Of a stretch of DNA of 64,000 nucleotides, positions 33,958-44,454 are shown piece after piece. The DNA comes from Ctenosaura bakeri (Eukaryota; Chordata; Lepidosauria; Squamata; Iguanidae), in the NCBI GenBank assembly GCA_948474755.1, contig CAOLHI010004229.1, positions 1-64,000 of the forward strand, written 5' to 3'. The notes beneath the pieces were generated by a model. It did no database searches and was not told the origin of the DNA. It saw only the letters and a program-made list of their open reading frames with translations. Each line of letters opens with the position of its first letter. Within the stretch, counting starts at the first letter, position 1. A program made the translations under genes and the position numbers.

Positions 33958-34499
33958 TAAATGCATCTATCAGAGTTGATTGTACAATCTAATTTCACTT
34001 TCCTGTTGTAGCATTTTAGAACAGGAAAGAGAAGAGGCAGAGTTTCATATCATTTCCCAGTATGTCACAAAGGAGTCCTCCAAACAAGATGAGCCAATCC
34101 ATCCATGTATGTTTGTAGCCAAAAGGATCATTGCTACAAATGCATTTGCCATGGAAATGTAAAAAAATCAAGAAATAACGCAACGGCATCATGCGGCAAC
34201 GGCAATGCCAGGATTGTAAAAGTATATCGCACTAATGGCCCCTAGTGCAGAAATAGCCTGAGAGTGCCTAGAGCCTATGAAAACCTTAGTGCAGCCCTGC
34301 ATAAACCCACCATATCTTTAGATGTCCCACTAGGTTCAGAAGATTTTCCATTTGCTTTTAAAGATCTCTCTCTCTGTCTCTCTTTCTCTCTTAGGGTTCT
34401 TATACTTACAGAATTAGGTCCCGATTTTCACTATACCATCCATACTTGAACCTTTTATTTTTATTTTTTCCCCTATGTTACTGCCATAAAGAGAATGAA
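33958..34499. other. No recognisable feature
   Basis: Unassigned DNA. 'ctagtgcagaaatagcc' at about 34242 resembles the right tip of a family A MITE, but the rest is not recognisable. A pyrimidine (CT) tract lies near 34365-34395. Confidence 0.4.
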
Positions 34500-34990
34500 G
34501 CATAAGTAATTACTGATGCTATCCCAGCCATTGAATGATTTACCTGCAAAGGCACTCATCAATTATATTGAAACCATTTCATTATGCCAGTCTGATTGGC
34601 TCCATCCCTCCAAGTACATCTTTATTCAAAGCAGGCAAGCAGGAGATTTAAAACTAAAGCTATAGAAAATGTGGCATGCACTAGCTCTCAGGAATGCACC
34701 CACTATGAAATTATCCATGGCCCAGGGAGCCACATCTCACTGCTGGAATGTGTGTAGCTGCCTAGCAACAACAAAGAGCATCCAGTGTTAAACTGGGACT
34801 GATTATAAAGAGTCTGTCAAATATGGTAATCTCTTGTCAGGGAAGTGGAAGCGGTTTCAATTAGCAAACAATTCTGAGCTTATTGAAAGCACAGTAGATC
34901 CAAAAATAGCATTCACAGACAGGATCAAAAGTACTGTAAATAATTACCTCTAGTGTTCATTTGCAATGCAGCTCTCATTTTAACAGCCTA
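34500..34990. promoter_or_regulatory. Possible conserved non-coding element
   Basis: About 490 bp free of recognisable repeats, containing homeodomain-type cores such as 'catcaattatattgaaacc' and 'tttcaattagcaaacaattc' and 'gtaaataattacctc'. Composition and motif density look like a vertebrate enhancer-type element, but no alignment was possible. Confidence 0.2.
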
Positions 34991-35629
34991 TGACCTGACC
35001 ATAGATCATTCTTGTATTCATCTAGAATACTCTTGCCATAATTAAAACAATTCTGACCTAAACACCTACCCCTATCTTGCCTCTCTTCTGCAAACAGCTT
35101 TGATCAGGTTTGATGAGTTACTAGCAAGAGACTCAGCCACAAGGAACTGTTGTGGTGCTTGATGCTCATAACTACGCAAATGCTCTGATAGAAGGTGGAT
35201 CACCGTCTACTGGAAGACCACTGGATGATTTGAAACAGAGTTTCGCCCCCCAAAGGGATTCTTTCCCTCACTCCGTTTTAATTTTTGACAACAGTAAAAC
35301 CAAAAAATGCTTTTGCCCCTATAAAATTAAGGTGTTAGGGTCCTTGAGTCAGGGTTGTTAGAAGGATCATATCTTCCTTTACGAACAAAGTTAGACAACT
35401 ACAACAGCAACAACAAGAGGAGCTGTAGTCCAAGCAAATATAGTTTCTCAAGCTCCATTTTGAACATAAAGCAGTCTATAGTAGCTAGTAGATGGAGGAG
35501 TGTGTGTGTGTCCTTCAAGAAAATGCTCCTACACTGAAATTCTTCCCACTCACTCCAAGAATTAGAGAAAAAAATGAGACAAAAAAAATCACAGTGTGCT
35601 CAAATGGCAGAACTTATTAATGAGAGTGA
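34991..35629. other. No recognisable feature
   Basis: Unassigned. Frames of 60-69 codons have no domain. Confidence 0.45.
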
Positions 35630-35935
35630 ATACACAAGGTATGAGAAGTTACAACAGTTTGCTTTCGACTGAACCTACTGGGAAGAGCAAGATTCTGCCC
35701 TCTCCTTTCCTCTCCCCTGCTAAGTAAATGGAGTGCAAATTATTTTTGTACTTTGAACTCAGTTTCAAGCAACTGAATTAAACTGAGGACAATGGAGGAA
35801 AGTGGGAGGAGAGAGAGAGACCAGGACATTGTAAAAACTGCTGAAATTGGGATGACAAGAGATTAATTGGGACTGTCCCTGCCAAATTGGTACAGATGGA
35901 GGGTATGGCCAAGCCCTGAAATCTTGGAACCCTAA
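35630..35935 (+). repeat. Dispersed repeat H
   Basis: Uninterrupted middle and right part of the family: 'gaacctactgggaagagcaa', 'gattctgccctctcctttcc', 'ttgaactcagtttcaagcaa', 'ggaggaaagtgggaggagag', 'gggatgacaagagattaatt' and 'acagatggagggtatggcca'. It gives the reference order for the broken copies at 5575 and 51795-53300. Unclassified. Confidence 0.62.
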
Positions 35936-36059
35936 TGACAAGTGGCAAAACCTCCACACCCCACTCAACATTCAGACAATTCTAGAATCTTCTTTAGTGT
36001 TTAATGGTTCCCCCCCCCCCGCGCCACGAGCCAGTTGCTGGCAGCAATAGTAACAGTCA

Positions 36060-36300
36060 CTTAATTGTATTTTATTAATGTAAATACACCCAGCAGCTGA
36101 GGCAATGATTGTACTCTTTTGCAAAATCAGGTTACTGTGGAAATAAATGCAATAAATCCAAGCTGCAAAACAGATGATCAATTTCCTCTTGCTTGCTTTA
36201 AGGGATGTAGATAAACCACAGCTATTGCCCTCTATAGAACAGATGACAGCTATGGTGGTTTTAAATGCTCGCTGAGAAATTTTTATTATTCAGAGGGAGA
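36060..36300. promoter_or_regulatory. Possible conserved non-coding element
   Basis: A repeat-free segment with 'ttaattgtattttattaatg', 'ggcaatgattgtactctttt', 'gcaaaacagatgatcaattt' and 'cagatgacagctatgg'. It looks like dense transcription-factor-type sequence rather than decayed repeat. Inference from appearance only. Confidence 0.2.
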
Positions 36301-36639
36301 CATGAAAGACTGCATGGATAGGTAGGGGAGGAGTCTAACCATGTATTTCCTTCTCATGGTGTATTGCTGAACTCAAATTTTCCCAAAGTAGTGCTATCCA
36401 GATTTGTAAAACTATAATCCCCATACTCTCACAACCAGCTATAATCCAACACATCCGGACAGCAACAGGTTCAGGAAAATTGTTACAGACTCGCTTCTGT
36501 GTAAAAGGTCCACTACATTCAATGGACTGATTCTGGATTGGTGATGACCATATGCCCAAACCAAGTGAAATGAAAATTAGGCCCTCAGATTACTCCCAAG
36601 ATACAAAATACACAAACACACTATTTTAATTGTTAACCT
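36301..36639. other. No recognisable feature
   Basis: Unassigned DNA. The 74-codon minus frame covers 'actataatccccatactctc', a phrase common in old reptile repeats, and is not a gene. Confidence 0.4.
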
Positions 36640-37330
36640 AATCTGATAAAAAAAATTAAAAACAACAAGGAAAACATAATTTAAAGCAGACACTATCACA
36701 TGATATGGCACAAATATACTTAATGTCTATTTGTAAGGTCATAAATCATGCAGAAATTATTATATGAAAACTGTAAATTTATTGCAGATGCATGCTTTAG
36801 CTATACTGTTAGTTTTTTGTGGTTATCCTCACCTGTGTATATGCAAATACAAAACTTTATTTTGATTCTCTTTCCTGTGAGAAAAATACACAGTTTTTGG
36901 TAAATAGTATAAGACTCCTTAAATCTGGCATATACTAGGTCCAAAACAAGGTCAGATTAAGACATGCTTATTTCCTAAAATTTAGACCCTCAGCATGTCT
37001 TAATATGCCCCTATGCTGGGTGCGCATATATAAGGCTATACTGTCAATCTAATTTCTTACGCAGTCATTTTAAAAACAGGATGGTTGTATGTAAACGAGT
37101 ATGTAATTCTGTGAATTTACAAATTGATTAAAGGAGCTTATGCATGCACTGTATTTGTGCTGATTTTCTATCTGTTTTACTACACCTTCTCACTTCTTGT
37201 ATCATTTTAACCTGCAGCCATTTTTCACTTCTATCTTCTCTCCATTAGACCATTTTTTAAAATTAGGAACAGCTAATTTGTAAATAAAGCTACTTTTATA
37301 CATTTTACTAAGAAGACGAAGCTTGTTTCT
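36640..37330. promoter_or_regulatory. Repeat-poor AT-rich stretch, possible conserved non-coding DNA
   Basis: No repeats recognised over about 690 bp. The part 'gtcaatctaatttcttacgc' through 'gtaattctgtgaatttacaa' and 'attgattaaaggagcttatg' has octamer- and homeobox-like cores (ATGCATG, TAATT). Weak evidence. Confidence 0.15.
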
Positions 37331-37400
37331 TTCTCTGCTATACCCAATGGGTGGGTTGTTGTTCAGCTTTTGCTTTTGGAATTTGATTACTCTACTTGAG

Positions 37401-37556
37401 ACCATTTCTGCACTAGACTGTTATAGCAGTATTATTCCATTTTCAATATCCTATGGAATCCTGGGGTTTGCAGTTTCGGCCCCTCCCGAAACTGCAAACC
37501 CCAGGATTCCGTAGGATGTGAAAGTGGACTAATAGCGTTATAGTACATAAATGGCT
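37401..37556. mobile_element. MITE family A copy
   Basis: Starts ACCATTTCTGCACTAGACTG and ends TAGTACATAAATGGC, with the centre 'cggcccctcccgaaactgca'. The flanks TTGAG (left) and TTGAC (right) agree at 4 of 5 bases. Shorter than other copies through a central deletion. Confidence 0.82.
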
Positions 37557-37629
37557 TGACATTTAGTACTATCTCTCAAAGTTCCTGAACATAAAATAGG
37601 TAAAGAGGAAGAAATTTCAAGAGATGTAG

Positions 37630-38114
37630 GCCCTTTCCACATGTGGAGGAAGAAATGGGGTAAAATGTCCTGAAACAGAGCTTACCTGCAACCGGGTAAG
37701 TCCATTGCCATGCGGGGCAGCGCAAGTCCGCTGCTCCACACTCCTCGGCATCCTGTGGTGTCCAAAATGGCAGCTTACGACTGGCGGAGGCTCTCCACCA
37801 ACCGGAGAAGCTCGCCAGCCGGAAGCCCGCCCCCGGCAGGTCTGCAGGCGTGCACTTGCGCACTCCTGCAAATCTACACCGGGCGCTGTGACAGGGCTGC
37901 ACGCGGCTGCACGCAGCTGCACACCCTGTGCTTTTTAAAAACCTACTCAAAAGTGGTTTTTAAAAAGCACGCGGTGCCACCACTTCAGGTCACTTCAGCG
38001 CGGATTGGGGTGTGGAACTACGCTAAAGTAGTCCACCCCAATCCACTTTACGGTGTAGATGACCTCCGTCAGAGGTTGCGCTACACCGTTTTATTACCCC
38101 CGTGTGGAAAGGGC
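37630..38114. mobile_element. MITE family B copy (GC-rich, multi-hairpin)
   Basis: Starts GCCCTTTCCACATGTGG and ends CCCGTGTGGAAAGGGC. The block 'ggaggctctccaccaaccgg', then 'agaagctcgccagcc' and 'cccgcccccggcaggtctgc', is shared with the copies at 56795 and 57962. Two internal hairpins are exact or nearly so. The first is GTGCTTTTTAAAAACC (37928-37943) with GGTTTTTAAAAAGCAC (37955-37970). The second is GGATTGGGGTG... (38002-38020) with ...CACCCCAATCC (38029-38044). The 124- and 153-codon frames arise from this GC-rich DNA and are not genes. Confidence 0.8.
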
Positions 38115-38631
38115 CATAGTCTGTATGACATTTGCTCAAATATCCCCTTCTACACAAATGTTCGAGGATAACTTCTCCTGTCTCTTTTGCATCTGACTGT
38201 TTAAAACTTGACACAGGTGGTATTCAAAGATACATTTCTGTCTTTCACACATGTATGCCAAGGGTCTCCAAATATGTTTTAAGTGCCAAGTGTGAAATTA
38301 GCCATGGATCAGGATATGTAATGCTGCCATAAATATGAATGAAATCAAGATGTTCTGCAGAAGAATCTAAATTTATAGTAGTTACACATCTATAATCCAA
38401 GAGGCACAGATACTTTGAGTCACAAACATGTACTTAAGTGACAGAAATCCAGCAGTTGCAGTTTTCCACTCACTGTTAGTTCTCGGCAACATTAAAAGCA
38501 CAAAGGTCTGGCCTGAAGGAATTATGGTAATGCAACATTTGCCTACTTCTCGCATCCTCTCCTTCTAAAGATGATATCATACAATGGTAATATAGTAGTA
38601 GCTTTTATATATCTATATGTGCAAACAAATC
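38115..38631. other. No recognisable feature
   Basis: Unassigned DNA between MITE B and the CR1 piece. Confidence 0.45.
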
Positions 38632-38755
38632 CTATGATTTCAGAGTTAAAAAGGACCTTTGAGTCCAACCATTCCACAATATAGGAATCATCCAACTACA
38701 GCACGATTGATGGCTATCCAAACTCTCCTTAAATATCAGATAGCATACTAAAGGG
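38632..38755 (-). mobile_element. CR1 LINE 3' end, short fragment
   Basis: 'cctatgatttcagagttaaa', 'aaggacctttgagtccaacc' and 'atggctatccaaactctcct' are the complement of the CR1 3' UTR and terminal ORF2 codons. Heavily diverged. Confidence 0.65.
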
Positions 38756-41700
38756 TTAAAAAAAATGAAAGTTCAAGAAAGAAAAGAAGCTTGCTAGACA
38801 GACGGGAGAGTATTTCTTGTTTAATGTTTGAAGGCAACATAAAAATACACAGGCTACATCAGTCCTGACAAAAACTGAAATGGCTAAGACTGAAATTCTG
38901 CATCAAGTTACCTGGGAGCGAGTCCCATGGAATTCAGTGCCTGAATCAATAGCAATAGGATTATACTGCAAGTTCTTCTTCTGTACTTCCACACCCTACA
39001 CATCTGGCCTGCCTCCTCCTCTAGTGGCCTGGAAGTACATGAAAGACAGACTGTAGATTTGTTCTAAAGCAGCGTCCCCATATGCAAGATACTCAAGCAG
39101 CTGCTCTGGGGAGGGCCAGCACCAAATATCAGTAGCCTTTCAAATTAGGGTTTGCAGATATCAGCCTTTGGCCGTACATCTCAGGGCCTGATCTTCAAGA
39201 TAAGCAGGGAGGGGAATCTCAGGAAGAGCACGCTGCCTTGAAAAATGTATCTGTGTTTATGCACACTCTTCTTTCTTAAGCCTGGTGTTTGCTTGTTTAA
39301 TTTGAATGATATTCTCAACAACTGTGGCTGAGGGTTAATGTATCATACTTATTGGCCTCACCTTAATATCAGTGGGCGCTGTCCCTTGGTTTTAGGTTTT
39401 GGCCTTGGAATCTCAGAGCTCAGAATAATACTAACCTGGCAATCCTACTCAACATGGTGACATTGTGGACTTTTGCCCAGCACTAACCTTCCCCCACTAG
39501 GATTGTTGCCCTTCCTGCTCAAAACTTGACAACATTGCCTTTTAGATTATAACTCCTACAATCTACTGCAAAAAAATTTCTGCCTCCACTATTAGAACCT
39601 CACTATGGTATGGAGGGAGCAGCTTACTGCCATTCATTTCCCACCTCTTTCCCACCTGTGCTTTTCCCAGCAAAGCTGTATCGGGGGGGGTAAATGGGGT
39701 ACATGCCCCAGGCACTAGTGCCAGGGGGCACAAAAATCCATGCATGTAGGGGTGGGGGTGGGGGAAGGGGTAAGAAGGTAGAGGCGCAACTTCCATGCTT
39801 GCTCTAGACACCCTTTTGGCTAGATGCATCACTGTATCTCAGCCAAACTATGAGTACACAGAGGCCACTTGGCTTGAAGGGAGTGCAGTGGGCATGCTAC
39901 AGTCTTGAGGATGCCTGATGGTTGGGTATTGCCTCTTATAAAGTACCTATGGTGGCCTCCAATCCATTGGAGGGCCAAAATGAAACTATGTCTCTGCACC
40001 CATCCTGTGGTCAGGGCAAATATAATGGGTGCTATGAGATAGTGAGGAAAGAGAGGGAGGGGCAGCAAGTGACAATCACTAAAACTGCAGCTCTGATGGT
40101 ATCAGGGATACTGGGACCATGGAGATGATGAGTTAGGAGGGGAGCAACTAATCTAATTGTCATGGTTCGACTGTTAGAAGAAGGAATGAGTTAGATGTTT
40201 TCTTTGCATAGTTGCTTAGTCTCTGGACAATGTCATCAGTGGCAGTGCACTGGTGACTGGGGATGCTGAAGGGTTTGTTCTGGTCCACATATTTTTTTTA
40301 CTAGTGAACTGAACCATTTCCTTAAACAGCCATGGAAACCAAGAAGCAATGAATGGTTGCCCTCACAGCACTGTTCTCTGACAAGAAAAAATTCCAAGGA
40401 TGCAACCATTAACCTAGAATTCTGGTTTCTGTACATTGAGGTTCTGGAAGCTTATAGTGTTTTTGTGATATCTGGTTTATTTACAATGTACATAAATATA
40501 AGTTTTATATATATGAACAGGCTGAGCATAGATGAGACCTCCAACCAACACTCCAGGGCTAAGATCTTACATGCGTTTGTACCTCCACACATGGATTTTT
40601 ACTTTCTCCCACCATCCAGCAGCTGTCAAGCCCTCGGAAGAGCCCCCACTGCTATTGCTTACAAGTGGAAAGGGGAGGGAGAGCGGAGTCAGTTCAGACC
40701 AGAGAGAAGCAGCTCAATCACATGGGAAGAAATGAGGATACACTCTCAAGTGAAGTGCTCCTGCCTTTCCCTTCTCTCATGAGCCCAGAGAAGCTGGATC
40801 TTCATGATCTAAATTGCCCCCCTCCCTCTCGTTCCTTCTGGTAAGAAGAGGTGGCAGCAGCCCCTCCTAGGAGTTAGCAGCTGCTGGGCTGTGGAGTTTT
40901 GGGAATGGAGCACCAAGGCAGAATAACCCTCCATGCACTGTCCGAAAAGAGATTCATGCACACATAGGTGGCAATCAAGTCAGTAAGAGGATGCTGGCCC
41001 AGATTTTTTATAATCCACTATTCCAAGTGCACAAAGTTCCCTGCACCTTTTATTTAAAGGCAAATAAATTGTGCTTTGTTCCTTGCTTGCATCTTGTATT
41101 AGTAGCTGCTTCTCATGTTTCCTATACAGTAACAATTACTTTAAAACTCTGCTTGAGTTCATTAACTAACAGGCCAATCCAGTGTCTAATGCAGCATTGT
41201 CACTTCAGGGATGCATAAGGCAGTGCAAAAGCAGTGCCTGATGTCTTATTAAATCTGCACTACCAAAACAGATACCCAACCAAAACTGTACTTCTTTTTC
41301 ACAAAGATTGCCTGATAAACCCTGGCTGAGATCCTAGATCACATTCTACATTTTATAATTTTACGAATCTGTAGCTATGTTGCAGAAATGCAATGAAATC
41401 CTGTTAGTAAATTCTGAAGATGCATACCCAAGTAAGAGTGCTTCAATGCACATATGGCACTTCTGATACACGTTGGGGACTCTTGTTATGCTTCGGCACA
41501 TCCTAGCCAGTGTTTTGATGCACATTGGGGAGAGTCTCTCATGTGCATAGGTGTCCATTGTGCATCAGACCATGACACAGGAGTCACTTTACTGGCTACC
41601 ATTGCAAAATGGTGGCCCATACATTGTCATGCAACAATGGACCCATGGTGAATACTGACACTGCAAAACAACTCAATTCAGTTTTGTGCACATTTACGGC

Positions 41701-41931
41701 CATCTATGAAGATGTAAGTCCCAAGCAGAATGCCAACCATTGTCATTAAAGTGCTTGACAAATATTTCTATATCTATTTTCACATTTTTCCACTTTAATA
41801 TTATCAGTTGTCAAATTGCATTGTGTTTTTCCCTGTTGCATATTTTATATCTAATTAAATACACACACACATTTTAAAAAATCCTGTAGCAGTTTTATGT
41901 TCACCCATTATGTTTTGAGGAGATGCATTAA
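38756..41931. other. Long stretch without recognisable gene
   Basis: About 3.2 kb. I see a G-run near 39680 and one near 39755 and frames of 65-141 codons that overlap and lack domains, the largest being 40357-40782. No clear named repeat. It may be intronic. Confidence 0.4.
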
Positions 41932-42005
41932 GATCACAGCTAGTTAGTGCCCTACAAAGTTGATCACAGCTAGTTAGTGCCCTACAAAGCTAGTTAGTGC
42001 CCTAC
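41932..42005. repeat. Short tandem duplication
   Basis: A 30-bp unit containing CTAGTTAGTGCCCTAC occurs at 41932-41961 and 41962-41989. A third partial unit covers 41990-42005. Locally generated and not part of a known satellite. Confidence 0.85.
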
Positions 42006-42164
42006 CAAAGGGTAGGATGCCTGGAAGTGAAACCAAGAATTTTCTACTGAACTCTCTCAACTCCATCACAATCTAGTCCCATTTTTTCCAAGCTGCCACT
42101 GCATCTGACTCAAAAAATAAACCTGCAGTTTATACATAAAATACCTGATGGTAGAATCTCCTAG

Positions 42165-42822
42165 AATCATACAATCATAGAGCTGGAAGAGACCACAAAG
42201 GCCACTGAATCCAACCCCTTACCATGCAGGAATATAGGATCAAACCATTCCCAACAGATGACTATCCAGCCTCTGTTTAAAAAGTTCAAAAGAAGGAGAC
42301 TCCAGCACACTTCCAGACAGTGTATTCCACTGTCAAATTACTCTTACCATCAGGAAGTTCTTCCTAATGTTTACATGGAATCTCTTTTCCTGAAGTCTGA
42401 AGTTCCATGTCCTAATCTCTGTAGCAGCAGAAAACAAGCTTGATCCATCTTCCATATGACTTCCTTTCAAACATTAAAACGTAGCTATTGGGTCACCTTT
42501 TAACTGTCTCTTGTCCAGGCTAAACATATCCAGCTCTCTAAGTTATTCCTCATAGGGCATGGTTTCCAGGCCTATTACCATTTTGGTCACCCTCCTCTGG
42601 ACATGTTCCAGCTTGTCCATATCATTCCTGAACTGTTGTGCCCAGAACTGGACACTGTTTTCCAGGTGAGTTCTGACTGAAAGATAATAGAATGGTACTA
42701 TTACTTCTTTTCACCTAGACTCTGTGCTCCTATTGATGCAGCCCAGAATTGCATTGGATTTTTTAGGTGCCTCATGGGCTTTTTAGGTACCTGATCACTG
42801 ATGATCAGCTTGTGGTCTACTA
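42165..42822 (-). mobile_element. CR1 LINE 3' end, about 650 bp
   Basis: On the plus strand one reads 'gagctggaagagaccacaaa', 'gccactgaatccaacccctt', 'ccatcaggaagttcttccta', 'gtttccaggcctattaccat', 'cctcctctggacatgttcca', 'gcccagaactggacactgtt' and 'gatgcagcccagaattgcat'. This is the exact order of the complement of the CR1 3' region. The coding part has been broken by stops. Its 5' side is adjoined by MITE A at 42825, which apparently inserted into it or at its edge. Confidence 0.85.
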
Positions 42823-42824
42823 AG

Positions 42825-43024
42825 ACCATTTCCACACTAGACAGTTATAGTGCTATTATTCCACCTTCCATGTCCTGTGGAATTCTAGGATTCGTAGTTC
42901 ACTGAGGCCAAAGAGCTCTCTGGCTGAGAATTCTAAATGCTCTTCCTTCAACTGCAAACCTCAGGATTCCATAGGATATTGAAAGTAGAATAATAGCACT
43001 ATAACAGTCTAGTGCAGAAATGGC
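42825..43024. mobile_element. MITE family A copy
   Basis: Starts ACCATTTCCACACTAGACAG and ends CAGTCTAGTGCAGAAATGGC. The flanks CTAAG (42820-42824) and CCAAG (43025-43029) match at 4 of 5 bases. Internal 'gaggccaaagagctctctgg' is as in the copy at 1486. Confidence 0.88.
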
Positions 43025-43029
43025 CCAAG

Positions 43030-44404
43030 AAGCTTTTCAAACAGTTTAAAAAAGAAGAATCAATATTTCTAGGCCAGTTAATTAATATACAAGGCACTCA
43101 GATCTTTTCTTCCTTTTGGGTGGAAATAAATTACTAATGCAACCTGTTTTATTTCAAATTGTTCATAAGCAGACAAAGGTGGAAAAGGCTGTAGGTTGCC
43201 ATACATACACAGAAGCTTGACCCCATGTTTGGTGTGTTCCAGGAAATCATTAAAAAAAATCTTCCATCAATCTGCACTGAATATTTGAAGGCTTATAACC
43301 CAAATGGCTGGCAAAATGGAAATATTACAAGAAAAATGCCCCATATACACAATTCCAAACCTCTCTGAACTTTAAAGTCTGATATGGACACAGAACTGAT
43401 TCAACATTATGGAGACACTAATAACTAGTTAAGTTAGTGGACCTGAAAAAGCAATTTGAGTATGCTCTTTTGGTAATATTTTTAGTAGCACCTAATGAGG
43501 GCCTTTTCCTCTGTGGCATCACAAAGCAAGTTCTTATCTGTCTTCCCAGGAATGAGATTTTTTTCATAAGTGACAGCTACTTAGACAGTCTGCTTAGAAC
43601 AGGTCATGAATGGCTTGTTAATATACACAGCACTTGGGCAATTCTGGGGAAATAGCGTTTTAAATTAAGACAGGTAGACAGACATAGATGTTTATCAGAA
43701 CTTTTCAAAGTTACTTTTGGGGCTACAAGTCCCAGAATTCTACAGCCAACATGCCCATTCTCTGTTGTGATGGCTGGTGGATTCTGAGAGTTGTAGGTTA
43801 AAAAAATAACTTTACTGAGCTCTCACATTGGTTTCAACATCAGTTACCTTTTTGTTTAAAAATGAAACATGGTGCAGAGACTGATGTAAGGGCATATTTA
43901 GGCTTTGGCTTATTTAGGACCCCAGGGGTTTAATAGGCAGTTCTAAAGTGCAGGTTCTCATGGTAATAGTTCTCATGGCCATGCCCTAAAGGGCAGCCAA
44001 AACATGAAGACAACTGCATTCATCCATATCAATGGTACTCTATGTGTGTTATATCTTTCTGCATATGTGCCTCTGCACACATACACACACACACAGACGC
44101 ACACGCACGCATGCACACAAGCTTCTGATATTAGACAATGGAATAGACTACATCAAAAGATGGTGATATTCTTCTTTGTTGAGGATGCCTGGCTCTTCCC
44201 TTATAAATTCATTGGACTAATCCCATGATGAGTCTCAGCTGCACAGAGTCTGCCCATGTACCAGCTGGCAACAGGTGCACATCATGAAAAAGTGCCCAAG
44301 TTGCTGCAAATTGCCCACAGCAAATTTGGCAGAGGATAAGACACATGTAGACCATCTGCAGATGTTGCTTCAGCCATGGGAGTTTTCCACTGGGATTACA
44401 TTAC
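43030..44404. other. No gene seen; (AC)n-rich tract near 44080
   Basis: Unassigned. An imperfect AC/GC dinucleotide tract covers about 44078-44120. 'ggctacaagtcccagaattc' near 43721 resembles a common reptile repeat core but cannot be delimited. Confidence 0.45.

Positions 44405-44454
<50 letters not shown>
44405..44454. repeat. (ATCT)n microsatellite
   Basis: About twelve uninterrupted TATC/ATCT tetranucleotides. The Ser-Ile-Tyr-Leu repeats in the overlapping frame are its translation. Confidence 0.92.

Noticed and set aside
37576..38171. 124- and 153-codon frames with Cys/Arg-rich translation
   Set aside because: They lie within MITE family B, whose hairpins and ends explain the open GC-rich frames.
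40357..40782. 141-codon plus frame as a host gene
   Set aside because: No domain, hydrophobic then low-complexity composition and a second overlapping frame. Chance length for this window.
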